A stretch of 64,000 nucleotides of DNA from Hydnum rufescens UP504 (taxonomy: Eukaryota; Basidiomycota; Agaricomycetes; Cantharellales; Hydnaceae), in assembly GCA_014904985.1 (NCBI GenBank), contig MU128930.1:341165-405164 (forward strand), given 5' to 3'. Position 1 is the stretch's first letter; each line of letters begins with the position of its first letter. Below the pieces are notes generated by a model, which was not told the DNA's origin, made no database searches, and saw only the letters and a list, made by a program, of their open reading frames with translations. The position numbers and the translations under genes were made by a program. Positions 1 through 9,819 of this stretch are shown here, piece by piece.

Positions 1-3000
1 AGCAATCGCCAGCTTGAAGGAATCATCTGCCAAGTGAGCTTCGTTGTCGTTCGGGGCTCTATCCATCCCCTAAGCCTTTGAAGGTTGGAGTCGATGAGGG
101 CAGAACTCGACTCCTTCAAAGCCACTTCTACCCACGCCGTCGCTAGCGCCACTGGGATGCATCAGGTCACCACTGATGTTTCTACATTGAAGGCTACGTC
201 AGAACAAGCTTTGGAATGTCTGCATGCGAGATTTATTTTATGTGAAAGATTCATTTATATCTGATCTCGCCCTTGTACACAGTTGTTAAGTCATTGTTTG
301 ACCAAGACGGAAACTGTAACTTCAAGTCCTCAGAAACCAAAGAACTCATCGCCAATTTGGGCCAGGAAATTTCCGAGTTATCTCGCGATTGCGACAATAG
401 TAAATATGCTCACATTGATCTGATTCCTTCGTAGTTATGAACCTCATTCTCATTATAGAGCAACAAGTCATCAATCTTCTTCGCGAAAAACTGGAAATTA
501 CCACTGGCGAACTCGTGGAACAGAAGGAACGAGGAGACACAATAGAGGCAAAGCAGGCGCATAACACTGAAGAATTCCACAGGCTCATCGAAAGTCTCTA
601 TCGGAGAGGTGAATGTTCTTCGTCTTTACAGTAGTGCATATGAGCCAATACTCCCACTCGAATTATAGAGGATGATGCAGCTCGATTGCATGCTTGTCGA
701 CAGGAACTTATGACTGCCCTCACCCATGCCGGCGATATGGAGAACCAAGTCCGCGCATTAAATAATCGGTAAGCTGTGCGCCCTTGTGTTGCCTAATCAG
801 TAGGATCAAATCATGGTTCTCAGGAACATAGAATTGAATGATATTATGAATCAACGCGCAGAAGCCGCCCGGAGCGACATCGCCAATCTCAAGTCCCAAA
901 TCGCAGCGGGGACAGAGCTTGCTTCAGAACAAACTCAAAAGTGGGTGTCGTCTGCACTTTCGAAGCTTGCGATCCTTCGTTTACGAAGATTACATCAAGG
1001 CTTTCTGCATTAGAAATGGAATTACATGACGTGTCTAAGTCTCACGAAGTCCTCCATAAGCAGCTAGAACAGGCCCGTGACGAGGAATCTTCCCTTCGTG
1101 CGAAGGTGGAGACTTTGGAGACTTGTGCGGCGGAGGTGCAAATGTTGCGGGTTATCCAGGTGGAGGCTGCATGCATTCCAGACCTTCGATCCCAATTACA
1201 CACACTCCTTTCTGCTAACTCCACCCTCGAAGCCCGGGTTCAGGAATTGCAGGTTGAACAGACTGAAATGGCTAGGCTTCGGGGTGTGGAAGGATCCTTC
1301 GTTGCATTGACGGAGTCCACTGCCGAGCTTCGACGTAAAATGGAAGTTCTTACCGCTTCACATATCGCAGCGAAAGAGGAGTGCGCGAGAGAGACTGCCC
1401 TGAAAGATGCTGCAGAAGCACGATTAGTCTCAACGATCGAGAATTTTGAATCTTCGATCGACGCTCTTAAAGAAAAGTGAAGTCTCATTGATCTCCAACT
1501 CGCGAAGAAAACTCAGTCCTTCCTTCCTGTAGGCTACATGTCTCGATGTCCCAGAATTTGGTTGGCATTAGTTCATGCTTAGTCGATGGCGTGCTCAATC
1601 CCTCTTTAATCTCAGCGCTTGGAACTGCAGGCAGAGACTTTGGGTCAAGAGCGTGTCCTTCAATCCGCGAGTAGAAGTGCATACTCGAGTTGGTTTCGAT
1701 CGCTGACCAGAACTTTAGGCGAACTTTGATACTCTGGAATCACGGTGCACGGCGAAAGAAAATGAAATTGTATCTCTACGATCCTGCATAATCGAGGTCA
1801 GGGACCTCATTGAGTCAGTGATACCCTGCATATGGCTGAGGGTCATTTCCGTAGCATGAACGACGTGCTGCAGCCGACGATCAGCGTCTAATTCAGATGG
1901 AGAAGCTCAATATAGACTACGCTGATGTCCGACAGCAGCTCGCACTTGCTGCGGCCAAGTTTGCATTGAGCCAGAAGTCTGTCGAGGATCTCACGGCTGC
2001 GCAGATGACTCTGAACATGAAACTTTCCTCCTCTGTCGCTTTGGATTCTGATTTGCAGCGCCAGCTAGCAGAAGCCCAGACTCTATCCCAAGCTGCTCTA
2101 GATGAATGCCGTCGGGTCCACGAGGACGAGAAGGCGAAGGCACGCTCGGAGCTGGCACAGGCCAGCGCTCAGACAGATTTGGCTCATGAGGAAATCGAAC
2201 GGTTGCGAAGTACTGTTGCAACCCTCGAAGCTGCTTTAAGAGACGCTAGCGATGCGATGAACAGCTTCGAATCCCGCTATAATGCTGGTGGTCAGATGGT
2301 ACTCCGTCAATTTGCCTTATATCTGGACAAATATGATCACTCCTGACGGGATCCCATAGAGTAAGCCAGAATGTGCGGTGGTTCAAGCAATTATGCGTCA
2401 TTGTCAACGCTCTGTGGAAGAACAACTTGTAGCCAAAGGCAATGAAATACGTCGGGTCAGAGGATTGCGGCTCAATGAATTGTCTATTCCTAACGTGGCA
2501 GGATTATATAGCGCGACAATACTATCAAAGCGCTCGAAGGGAGAGTTAAATCTATAGAAAGCTTGTTGGCGAAACAGCTGGACAACAAGGTGAGTGCCTA
2601 ACTACGCATCGCCACGACATCCTGACCTTACAGGGACAAGGCCAAAGCTGATGCTTCCGCTGGTATCACAAAACGTTCTTTGATCGATGTCAATAACTGG
2701 CTGTCATCATCTCCGGATGGCCCTTCGGTTCCCGATAATGTCACCGCAGTCAGTGTCCAAGATTTATTCGCACTCATATCTTCCCCTGACCTCTCGAACA
2801 CAGAATGTGCACGACAAAGACAGTGTCGCGCCCGCATTTCTGTACTCGGATCACGAGCCTGTCTTACCAGAACCCGCGATTCCATCGGCACCGGCTTCAA
2901 CTGACAAACATCCATCTCCCAAACCTCCAATTAATCGTGCAAATGTTGATACTGAAATAGATAACAATTCCCACCTTCCTGAAAGAACCCAATTTACACC

Positions 3001-3286
3001 GACTGCTCGCTCATCGATGAAACGACGCAGGCAGGTGACCTCGGAGAATATCGCTCTTGTCCCGAATTCGACCGCCTTGAAGAGAGCCGTACGTACGGGG
3101 GATACTACCCTGGATGTGTGTGTGGAGATTTCTGATTGATCCTGCTTATAGAGGATGTCTACTCGTAGTGGTACGACACCCTCTACCGATCATGAGGTTT
3201 ATACCGGCTCTGGAACGGGTGCTACTGGGGCCATCGTCGCAGGTTCTTCCAAGGTAGCCACTATGGATATTCCTGGTACTGGGTAG
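1..3286 (+). CDS. Coiled-coil protein, multi-exon, 5' end outside window
   Basis: I do not recognise the family. A series of short exons on the plus strand, separated by introns of roughly 40-70 bp, reads as one long protein rich in E, Q, A, L and R with heptad-like spacing, as expected of a long coiled coil. The largest exons lie at about 1000-1480 and 1890-2330, with smaller ones around 100-220, 330-400, 455-610 and 670-770. The tail from about 2690 loses the coiled-coil character and becomes Ser/Pro/Thr rich, with a basic MKRRRQ stretch near 3019. The last intron (from about 3116, beginning GTGTGTGTGG) joins a final exon that starts AGGATGTCTACTCG and ends in TAG at 3284-3286. Such proteins are often structural or tethering factors, but no role can be assigned. 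The start lies upstream of the window. Confidence 0.6.
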
Positions 3287-3676
3287 GCTGAGGATCGTCT
3301 TTACAGCCACTCAATGCCTCTGTGAAAACCAAAGGAACTAGAAAGCATCGCTAGAATCTGGAATCACTCATGGCTGTTTTGTTCTGCACCTCGAGGTATG
3401 GATTTTTGTGTATTTCGCTCTAACAAACTACATACATCTGGATATTTCAAATCCAGCCCTCTCTGTAGTTACATGTGCCCCTAGAAGCAATAATAACGAG
3501 AAGTAGTCGAGTCTGATAAAACACGAGGAATGTGTCGAGGTGTGATCACGAAGAATCATAAGGGGCAACAAGCATATCAGCCTTCTGGCGACCCCCACAT
3601 CGTGTACTATTATAACAAAACTACATATCAGTTGGAGGTACTTTTTATGAACTTGAATAAAGCTCTCAGATCAGCC
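3287..3676. other. Intergenic, convergent 3' ends
   Basis: This 390-bp stretch lies between the tail of the coiled-coil gene and the stop of UTP4, which converge here. It is probably 3' UTR of both. I see no further gene in it. Confidence 0.5.
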
Positions 3677-6600
3677 CTATCCTGACCCGTATCTAGCCTT
3701 GAAATATGCTGGGGGCAGCGTATGCAGCACATCGATCAGCGGCCTCTCCACCACGACCATCTCCCCTGCACTGAGGAAATCCACCAACAGCATATCACGA
3801 TATTTCATCACCACCTTGAACGAAAATCTCTTAGTGTCTGCATCTTTCCCCGCACCGTCCCCTGGCCCGCCGTGATGTTTGCGCTTCCTGTACTGCTTCC
3901 TGTGTCCGGTGTGGTGGTGTGGCGCGGAATTGTGCGAACCTTCGTTCGTGCCGAGTTCGAATTTGCAAAGCCAATTGGCACTCCACAATACAAGGAACCG
4001 TCCAGCGCCCGTATCTCCCTGGGACGAATGAGTGTCGCCAGTGACGAAAGCGATGCCAGCGAGGGGCTCTCGAAGGTGGCCTATGCCAGTTGGTTGTTGA
4101 AGTGACGCACACAAGGGTCGTGACCATGCAGGGTATTCGCGCGATTCGACGTTAAAGATTTGCAGGGTGTTATCAGGGAAGCCAAGGTGAAGGTAGTGTG
4201 GGGAGGCGGGATCGAATGCCAACACAGTGGGGGCTAAGGGGAAAGTTGGAAGAGTACAATGGTGCTGCTCCGAAGAAAAGGAAATGGATCGTCAGAATCT
4301 CACCGAGCGGGACGGAGGAAACGGCGTACCTGCACGGCATCTAGGTTAAACACATGCGTTCGCCCATGAAGATCAGACGTTGCGAGCCATTGTCCATCGG
4401 GACTGACAGCGACATGGGATATGACGGGCCATGCGATTCCACCTGAGCCGTCTGTCGCCCCTTCCTCGACCCCGTCCACTTCTGCATCTACTTCCCTGCT
4501 CTGGTCGTCCTCATCAGCTGAATCGGATTCAGGGGATTGAGTGTTTGCAGTTCCTGGTAATGGCTTAATGACACGCACGCCCCCTCGAGATAGCGCTGCT
4601 CCGCGACTAAGCCTATGATGAGAAAAATGTCGGATCACCCTCGCAGAATGCATTGCATCTTTCGAACCACTGTTTGCGCCGTGGAGATCCGTAATAACCA
4701 CAAGGCTTGCGATAGCGAGAATCAATTTGGTTGAATCAGGGGTAAACTGGAGGGCGGAGGCAGCCGTGGAGAGGGGGAGAGACGTCGAGGAAGATGGAAT
4801 ACGTGATCGTAAGATGTCGGAGAAGGTCTTGATGCGAACTGGTCGCAGCTGTATTGGACCTCCCATCGATTGCGCCTATACAAGAGGCCAAAAACATTCA
4901 GTATGACCCCAGTAATCTCATGCAATCCGGGACCAGACCTCGTTTATAAGGTGGAACAATTTAGTCTCGTACGCGTCAGAAACCGCTAGCCAGGTCCCAT
5001 CATCAGATATGGCGCTGGACACAAGTGTACTCTCGACTTTAAGCTCCATATCCAAGAGTTTGTCCCAGCCTCCAGATGACGAGGATCCTGGGGAAAGATC
5101 CGATTTCGCCACCTGGGGACGAACATACCAAATGCTAATGCCGGTTTCCCTTCGGCATAGGAGGTAGCGGGCCTGACGCGCAAGCTGAACTATTCGACTT
5201 CCGCCCGCCGTGAGCTGTCCATACGATATTCTGCGGTAATAGGCATCTTCAAATGAACTTGCTGGTCCAGCACCGATTGGATTATAATATGTCGTGCCTA
5301 GGGCCGCGGGGGGGATACATGGCGTCAAGACGACAGACATGTCTAGGCCTCCAGAGGCAATGACGGGTGCATCTGCATCTGACGACGGCACAGGTTTCGA
5401 CGGAATGCCTTTAATCTTGGGGAAGAGTTGCACGGGTGGCCAAATAGATATACTGCGCACATCGTGTGTGTGTACACGGCGTGATCGTGTGTGAATCCAC
5501 CGCCCGGCACTAGATTCATATTCAGAAGACGCGGCGATCTGAACCATGGAAAACTCTGATATTCGTTGATCAACCCCAGATGTGTATACCGATTTTCCGT
5601 CCTGATAAGAAATTTTGGTTATGTTGTAGGTCTTCAAAGCAACGATGATAGCGCACCGGACCGATGGCAAGGCATAGGACGTCGGCCCCATGGCCTTGGT
5701 AACTATGCAGTTGGGTACAAGTCAAAGGATCCCAGAATTTTACTGACCCAAGGGAATCGCCAGAAACAATCGTACCATCACTACAACCGGGAGTTAGGTA
5801 ACCTCTTACCGCATCATGGGCGCCCAAGGCAACACTCACGGCATCACGCCTATGGTCCAGACGAGGGTTTGTTCTCCCCGAACCTTGTCAGTTGTCATTC
5901 GTTCCATAATGCGGCCTGTCATGATGTCCCACTTCCGAATGCTGCTATCAGCACAACCAGCGAATAGCGTGATGTCCCTCCATGGGTCTGCACCTGCTTC
6001 GTCATCGTCATCGCTATCCTGTGAATCTGATCCTTCTCGAGCTTTCGGGGGAACGTACGCAGGAACACCCCAAGCGAGGCTTAAGATGCGCGATTTTGCA
6101 CGATTCAGGCGCCGAATAGGTGTCAGCTCATCCCCGACGAGGGAGAAAATTCTAATGGAGCCATCATCGCAAGCAATGGCGAGCGCAGTTGAGATTGGAT
6201 TAACCGAGATGGACCATATTGAACCGGCTTCTGAGTCGGTAATACTCTACAAGATCGAGGAAACTTAGTACTGTGAGAATGAGGACAAACCAAAAAAGTG
6301 GAATGGAACCTTAACCATCCCTGAGGGAATATCCCATTCCAATAGGTCATTCCCTCCGCTGGTGGTGAAAAGGCGAAGGTCGGCGAGAGCAGGAACAGCT
6401 CCAGTTGGATATGCGTATGGATTCCGAATGGAAAAGCTAGTGACTCCACTTTTGATGGGGTCGGGGCGGCGAATACCTTCACTCATGCGTCGGTCAGTTG
6501 GCAGAGGGAAGCTATGACTGAGCAAAACTCAACCCGTCGTGCTGTCCAAGCCTGAGGGGAGAACTTGGATGACTCCACGCCAGGCCATTCGCATAGTTCA

Positions 6601-6797
6601 ATGGTTCCATTAGCATGGCCCACAGCAAGGGTCCCAAATTTGCTCGAGGCCTTTACCTCGAGAGACAATTTGGTCAGATTTGGGGGAGCTAACGGGGAAA
6701 ATGCTATTGCCGTGATAGGCGAAGGAGTCCAATCCACAAAACGACAGCGATGCACAGTCAAAACAGTTCCCCCATCAGTTGTCGGTGCAATAGCCAT
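3677..6797 (-). CDS. UTP4: U3 snoRNP protein Utp4 (cirhin-like WD40 protein)
   Basis: Utp4 is a WD40 subunit of the t-UTP/UtpA part of the small-subunit processome and acts in the nucleolus in early pre-18S rRNA transcription and processing. The N-terminus contains VHRCRFVDWTPSPITAIAF, the family's hallmark start. WD40-like blades follow through about eight exons (for example GTLAVGHANGTIELCEWPG and VSGDSLGSVKFWDP). The C-terminus VVVERPLIDVLHTLPPAYF is also typical of the family. Acidic Asp/Glu/Ser linkers lie near 4480-4540 and 6000-6030. The start at 6797 leaves only 52 bp to the divergent TIM10 start. The second exon needs a one-base correction in an AAAA run at 6432-6435: upstream sequence fits the family in one frame and downstream in another. 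This is either an assembly indel or a true break. Identity is firm; exact exon borders are approximate. Confidence 0.88.
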
Positions 6798-6849
6798 TTC
6801 AGAAAAATTGAACGGAAGGTGCCGCCCAATTCCGTCACACTCTCAAAAG
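6798..6849. promoter_or_regulatory. Bidirectional promoter UTP4/TIM10
   Basis: Only 52 bp separate the divergent start codons of UTP4 (minus) and TIM10 (plus), so both transcripts must start within a shared short control region or inside each other's leader. No TATA box is evident. Confidence 0.6.
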
Positions 6850-7260
6850 ATGTCCCTGTTCGGTATCGGAGGAGGGGCTTCGGGTCCCCCTCAGGGAAAC
6901 ATAAATCCTCAGCAGATGGACATTGCTATCGCGGAGCTGGACATGATTACAGATGTCTTCAATCGGCTCGTTTCGTGGGTTGCAGGTCAACTATTTATCT
7001 CTGAACTTGTTCTCACTGTTACTTGTAGGTCTTGCCATACGAAATGTGTGAGCCCACGATACAGTGAACCGGACCTCAACAAAGGCGAGAGCGTCTGTAT
7101 CGATCGTTGCGTTGCCAAGTTTTTCGAAGTAAATAAAAAAGTGGGCGAGCGGCTGCAGCTTATGGGCGGCAATGCGCAAGCTACTGGTAAGTTTCCTTTA
7201 TCGTGGGCTGGGACTGTCCAGATATCCACATCTACATATACAGGGACATTTAGATCATGA
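6850..7260 (+). CDS. TIM10: Mitochondrial intermembrane-space chaperone Tim10
   Basis: Tim10 partners with Tim9 in the hexameric small-Tim chaperone that escorts hydrophobic carrier precursors across the mitochondrial intermembrane space to the TIM22 complex. Three exons (6850-6974, 7029-7186, 7244-7260) splice in frame to about 99 residues, the normal family size. The twin CX3C signature is visible as CHTKC and CIDRC, 16 residues apart, inside the expected helical hairpin (AELDMITDVFNRLV before it, AKFFEVNKKVGERLQ after it). The introns are 54 and 57 bp with GT-AG ends. There is no cleavable presequence, as expected for a Mia40-imported protein. The last exon encodes only the C-terminal TFRS. 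It is divergent from UTP4. Confidence 0.93.
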   Translation: MSLFGIGGGASGPPQGNINPQQMDIAIAELDMITDVFNRLVSWVAGQLFISELVLTVTCRSCHTKCVSPRYSEPDLNKGESVCIDRCVAKFFEVNKKVGERLQLMGGNAQATGKFPLSWAGTVQISTSTYTGTFRS

Positions 7261-8893
7261 TCTTTGCCGACTATTATTTCTTGTGTACATATGGGTGTCC
7301 TCCAATATTGAGCTGTTCCGGTCTTCATAGAGCCACGGGTAGAATGCTGACAACAACATAGCTGCTCGTAAGATTCGGAGGTAGATTATTGGCGACGAAA
7401 CCAACGATTCGAATTCGAGACGCTCAGGCAGTTGCACAACCAAAATACAATAATATCGTGTCGGAGAAAGAACAGAAAAATTCAAGCTTAGACAATATCC
7501 AGACGCGACTGGTGCCCAATTGGAACGGTCCATGAAAATAACCCATGTGTGGTCAGTAGACAGCATCCACACGTGTAGTCGAGAAATGAGATTGAGGCCT
7601 GCCGGAGTAGCACGCGGAAAGTCAATTTATGTGACCTTCCCCTGGGGGTTTGTTTAAGCCGAAGGCCCCAGACAGCCGAATCAGGTGTCAAGATATTTGC
7701 TCACAAGGCAAGACCAAGAGTGCAGGATTGCTATTTAAATATAAGCAGAACTGAGACGATCGGGGGTGCGTATCAAGCTGCCTACGATATCGTTGTTCGT
7801 AAGAATGAGCATTATATAGCGTGGTGGAGGCTGATTAAGAAACGTTGCTGAGATATGCAGCGATAGATACCGGGCGCACTGTGGGGACCCTTTGCACAAG
7901 TATCTCTCAACATTCGGAAATGCGAGTCGGTAATACCCGGAATTTGGTTCCGGTAAGCCACCACGACACAGGCCGCAAGGGGTTAGTTGATTACTCGGAA
8001 ACCTCATTTATACACACAGTGGGCTCCAGAAGAGCGAGAGTCCAAATACATGAATATTTGGTACTTTGGAATTAATATAAAATGTTGGTCGTTGTATTAC
8101 AAAGGAGGCCACAAGAACGTGGCACCTCTCCTCCATGTCATAGATACCACGGGTCGCCCGCTTAATCAGATTGGTACTCCTGATACACTTATATCCTTTA
8201 TATCTCTGAAGCAAACGTGCCCCAATCCCTCACAGAATGACGAAAATGACCTGGCACGCCCCAAAATTTCCGGTTCGGAGCAAACACCAGGGACCCATTA
8301 CGATGAGCAAAAATATAAGGCGAGAAAACTGCATTTGGAGACCACCGCGGCCTCCTCGGTAATCAGGACGAGGGGGAAATCAGGAGCGTCCCTAGGGACA
8401 AAGGAGGGTACAATACGCTTAGCGGACTCGTCTCGTCTGGAGCGCTGGAAAAATGCACCATAGCACAGTTTGAATGATGGAACACTCTCCCGTGAGGTCG
8501 AACAGTCATACAATCAACCGCAGCTAGAAAACCCCCACCCGCGGCCCCCTACTCCGATCTAACCACATCGCGGACTATCCAGTTCCACCAAATGAGCCAT
8601 CTCGTACTTAGTCATACCACTTCGAATTCCGCGTCAGCATGTCCAATAGCGCGACTGTTCTCGCCACCCGACGCCCAACGCGGTATATAAAAGAGATTGC
8701 TCCTCCCCTCTGCAATTGAGTATGGATATTATTCAAAACACCGTGGGTTGTAGGGGTCATGAGACAGTAATGGGTAGACTCGTGATCCGTCTCCCCAGTG
8801 ATGGGAACGTGGGACTATGACGAGTGGGAGTTGCCGGCGAATGACGTGAGCTCAAAGGCCTAAGTGAATACAAGCAAAAATTTCACTGCGGGA
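7261..8893. other. Long intergenic region with TATA element
   Basis: No convincing protein gene is visible in about 1.6 kb after TIM10; open frames here are short and show no family features. The only clear signal is TATATAAAAG at 8694-8703, about 190 bp upstream of the zinc-finger microgene start at 8894 and in the right orientation for it. The first 100 bp or so is probably TIM10 3' UTR. Confidence 0.45.
8694..8703 (+). promoter_or_regulatory. TATA box upstream of zinc-finger microgene
   Basis: TATATAAAAG lies about 190 bp before the proposed start codon at 8894. A leader of roughly 160 nt would result. Confidence 0.45.
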
Positions 8894-9496
8894 ATGGGCA
8901 ACGTTCGTGGTCACGCTCTACGTATCTCAACATATCTAACCTTGTGTGCTATTTACAGGGAGCGAAGGCACAACGTTCAGTCCAAGGATCTTCTCCGATA
9001 CGACTCTCAACTAATGTTGAATTTGCATTGCATTACAGAAAAGAGAGAACGAAACGCTGCAAAAGTGTGTGGTCTGTTCCTCAGGGATGGCATCGGGAGG
9101 TTCACTGATGCCTTTTTTCTCAGGCTCCGGGATCAGGCAAAAGTACGTTGAAGACCAATGAAGCAGCAAAGGTGTATATGGCTTTCCCACTATTTCCGCC
9201 CCTCCCATTCAACCCGTGACGTCTTTGCCTTTGGAAACCAGAGTATCGTCTGTTCTATATGTCGTCAAGCTTTCGTAAACATTTTTTTCATCACCCCGAA
9301 GGTTTTTTGCCACTAATCGTCATCCCTCAATTTGCTTTTCCAGTTAGTCACCACTCGGGCTCCTGCGTATGTCTCCGATCAAGAGCCTTTGCATCCACCG
9401 CTGAATGCAGCCCCCTTCAGATTGATCGAGCATGTTGAGAATAAGCATTCTGGCAAGACTCCTAAGGAGTGTTTTCCCACATTCGCCTTCCCATGA
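8894..9496 (+). CDS. Small zinc-finger protein of the At2g23090/4F5-like family, seven exons
   Basis: Seven exons splice in frame to a 76-residue protein: 8894-8902, 8959-8974, 9039-9064, 9124-9171, 9242-9274, 9344-9366 and 9421-9496. All introns are 54-70 bp and GT-AG. The product begins MGNGAKAQQKRERNAAK, the basic N-terminal motif of this conserved eukaryotic family. It continues with TNEAAK and then a single zinc finger: CSIC as the Cys pair, and HVENKH as the His pair, followed by KTPKECFPTF, the usual C-terminus. Most of the evidence is agreement of every splice junction with the family pattern; the first exon is 9 nt and the second 16 nt. The family's function is poorly defined. A TATA box lies upstream. 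It runs toward the Myb gene on the other strand. Confidence 0.85.
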
Positions 9497-9819
9497 TTAT
9501 CTCATCGTTGGAACCGGTCTTACGGCCAACGCTTCATCGTAACACCTCGTCTACGCGCTTCATACGGCCCTGGAGAGAGGAAAGAGGCTAGAGAGATGGG
9601 TTTCATTTTCGATTACTGTTGTTAGATTTATCGGTTATGGTCACTGCATTCCCTTGGCTGTTACTCCTCCCGCATCCAGTCAGGCTATGCAGTGGGCTGA
9701 GTAATGATTCGCTGATATCCAGATATCCTTCTAATGCAGCGGTATGGAAAAAATACTGAAACGGGGAAAACACGGGGCAACAATATACTGATAAACAAGA
9801 AGTCCCACGGTACCTAAGC
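9497..9819. other. Intergenic, convergent 3' ends
   Basis: This 320-bp gap lies between the convergent stops of the zinc-finger microgene and the Myb gene. It probably holds both 3' UTRs; nothing else was seen. Confidence 0.4.

Noticed and set aside
7845..8513. Several open frames between TIM10 and the zinc-finger microgene
   Set aside because: They are short, overlap on both strands, and have no family features or plausible splice chain.
8722..8820. Small ORF right after the TATA box (ATG at 8722)
   Set aside because: It ends within about 100 bp and resembles no known peptide; the TATA box is better explained by the zinc-finger microgene.
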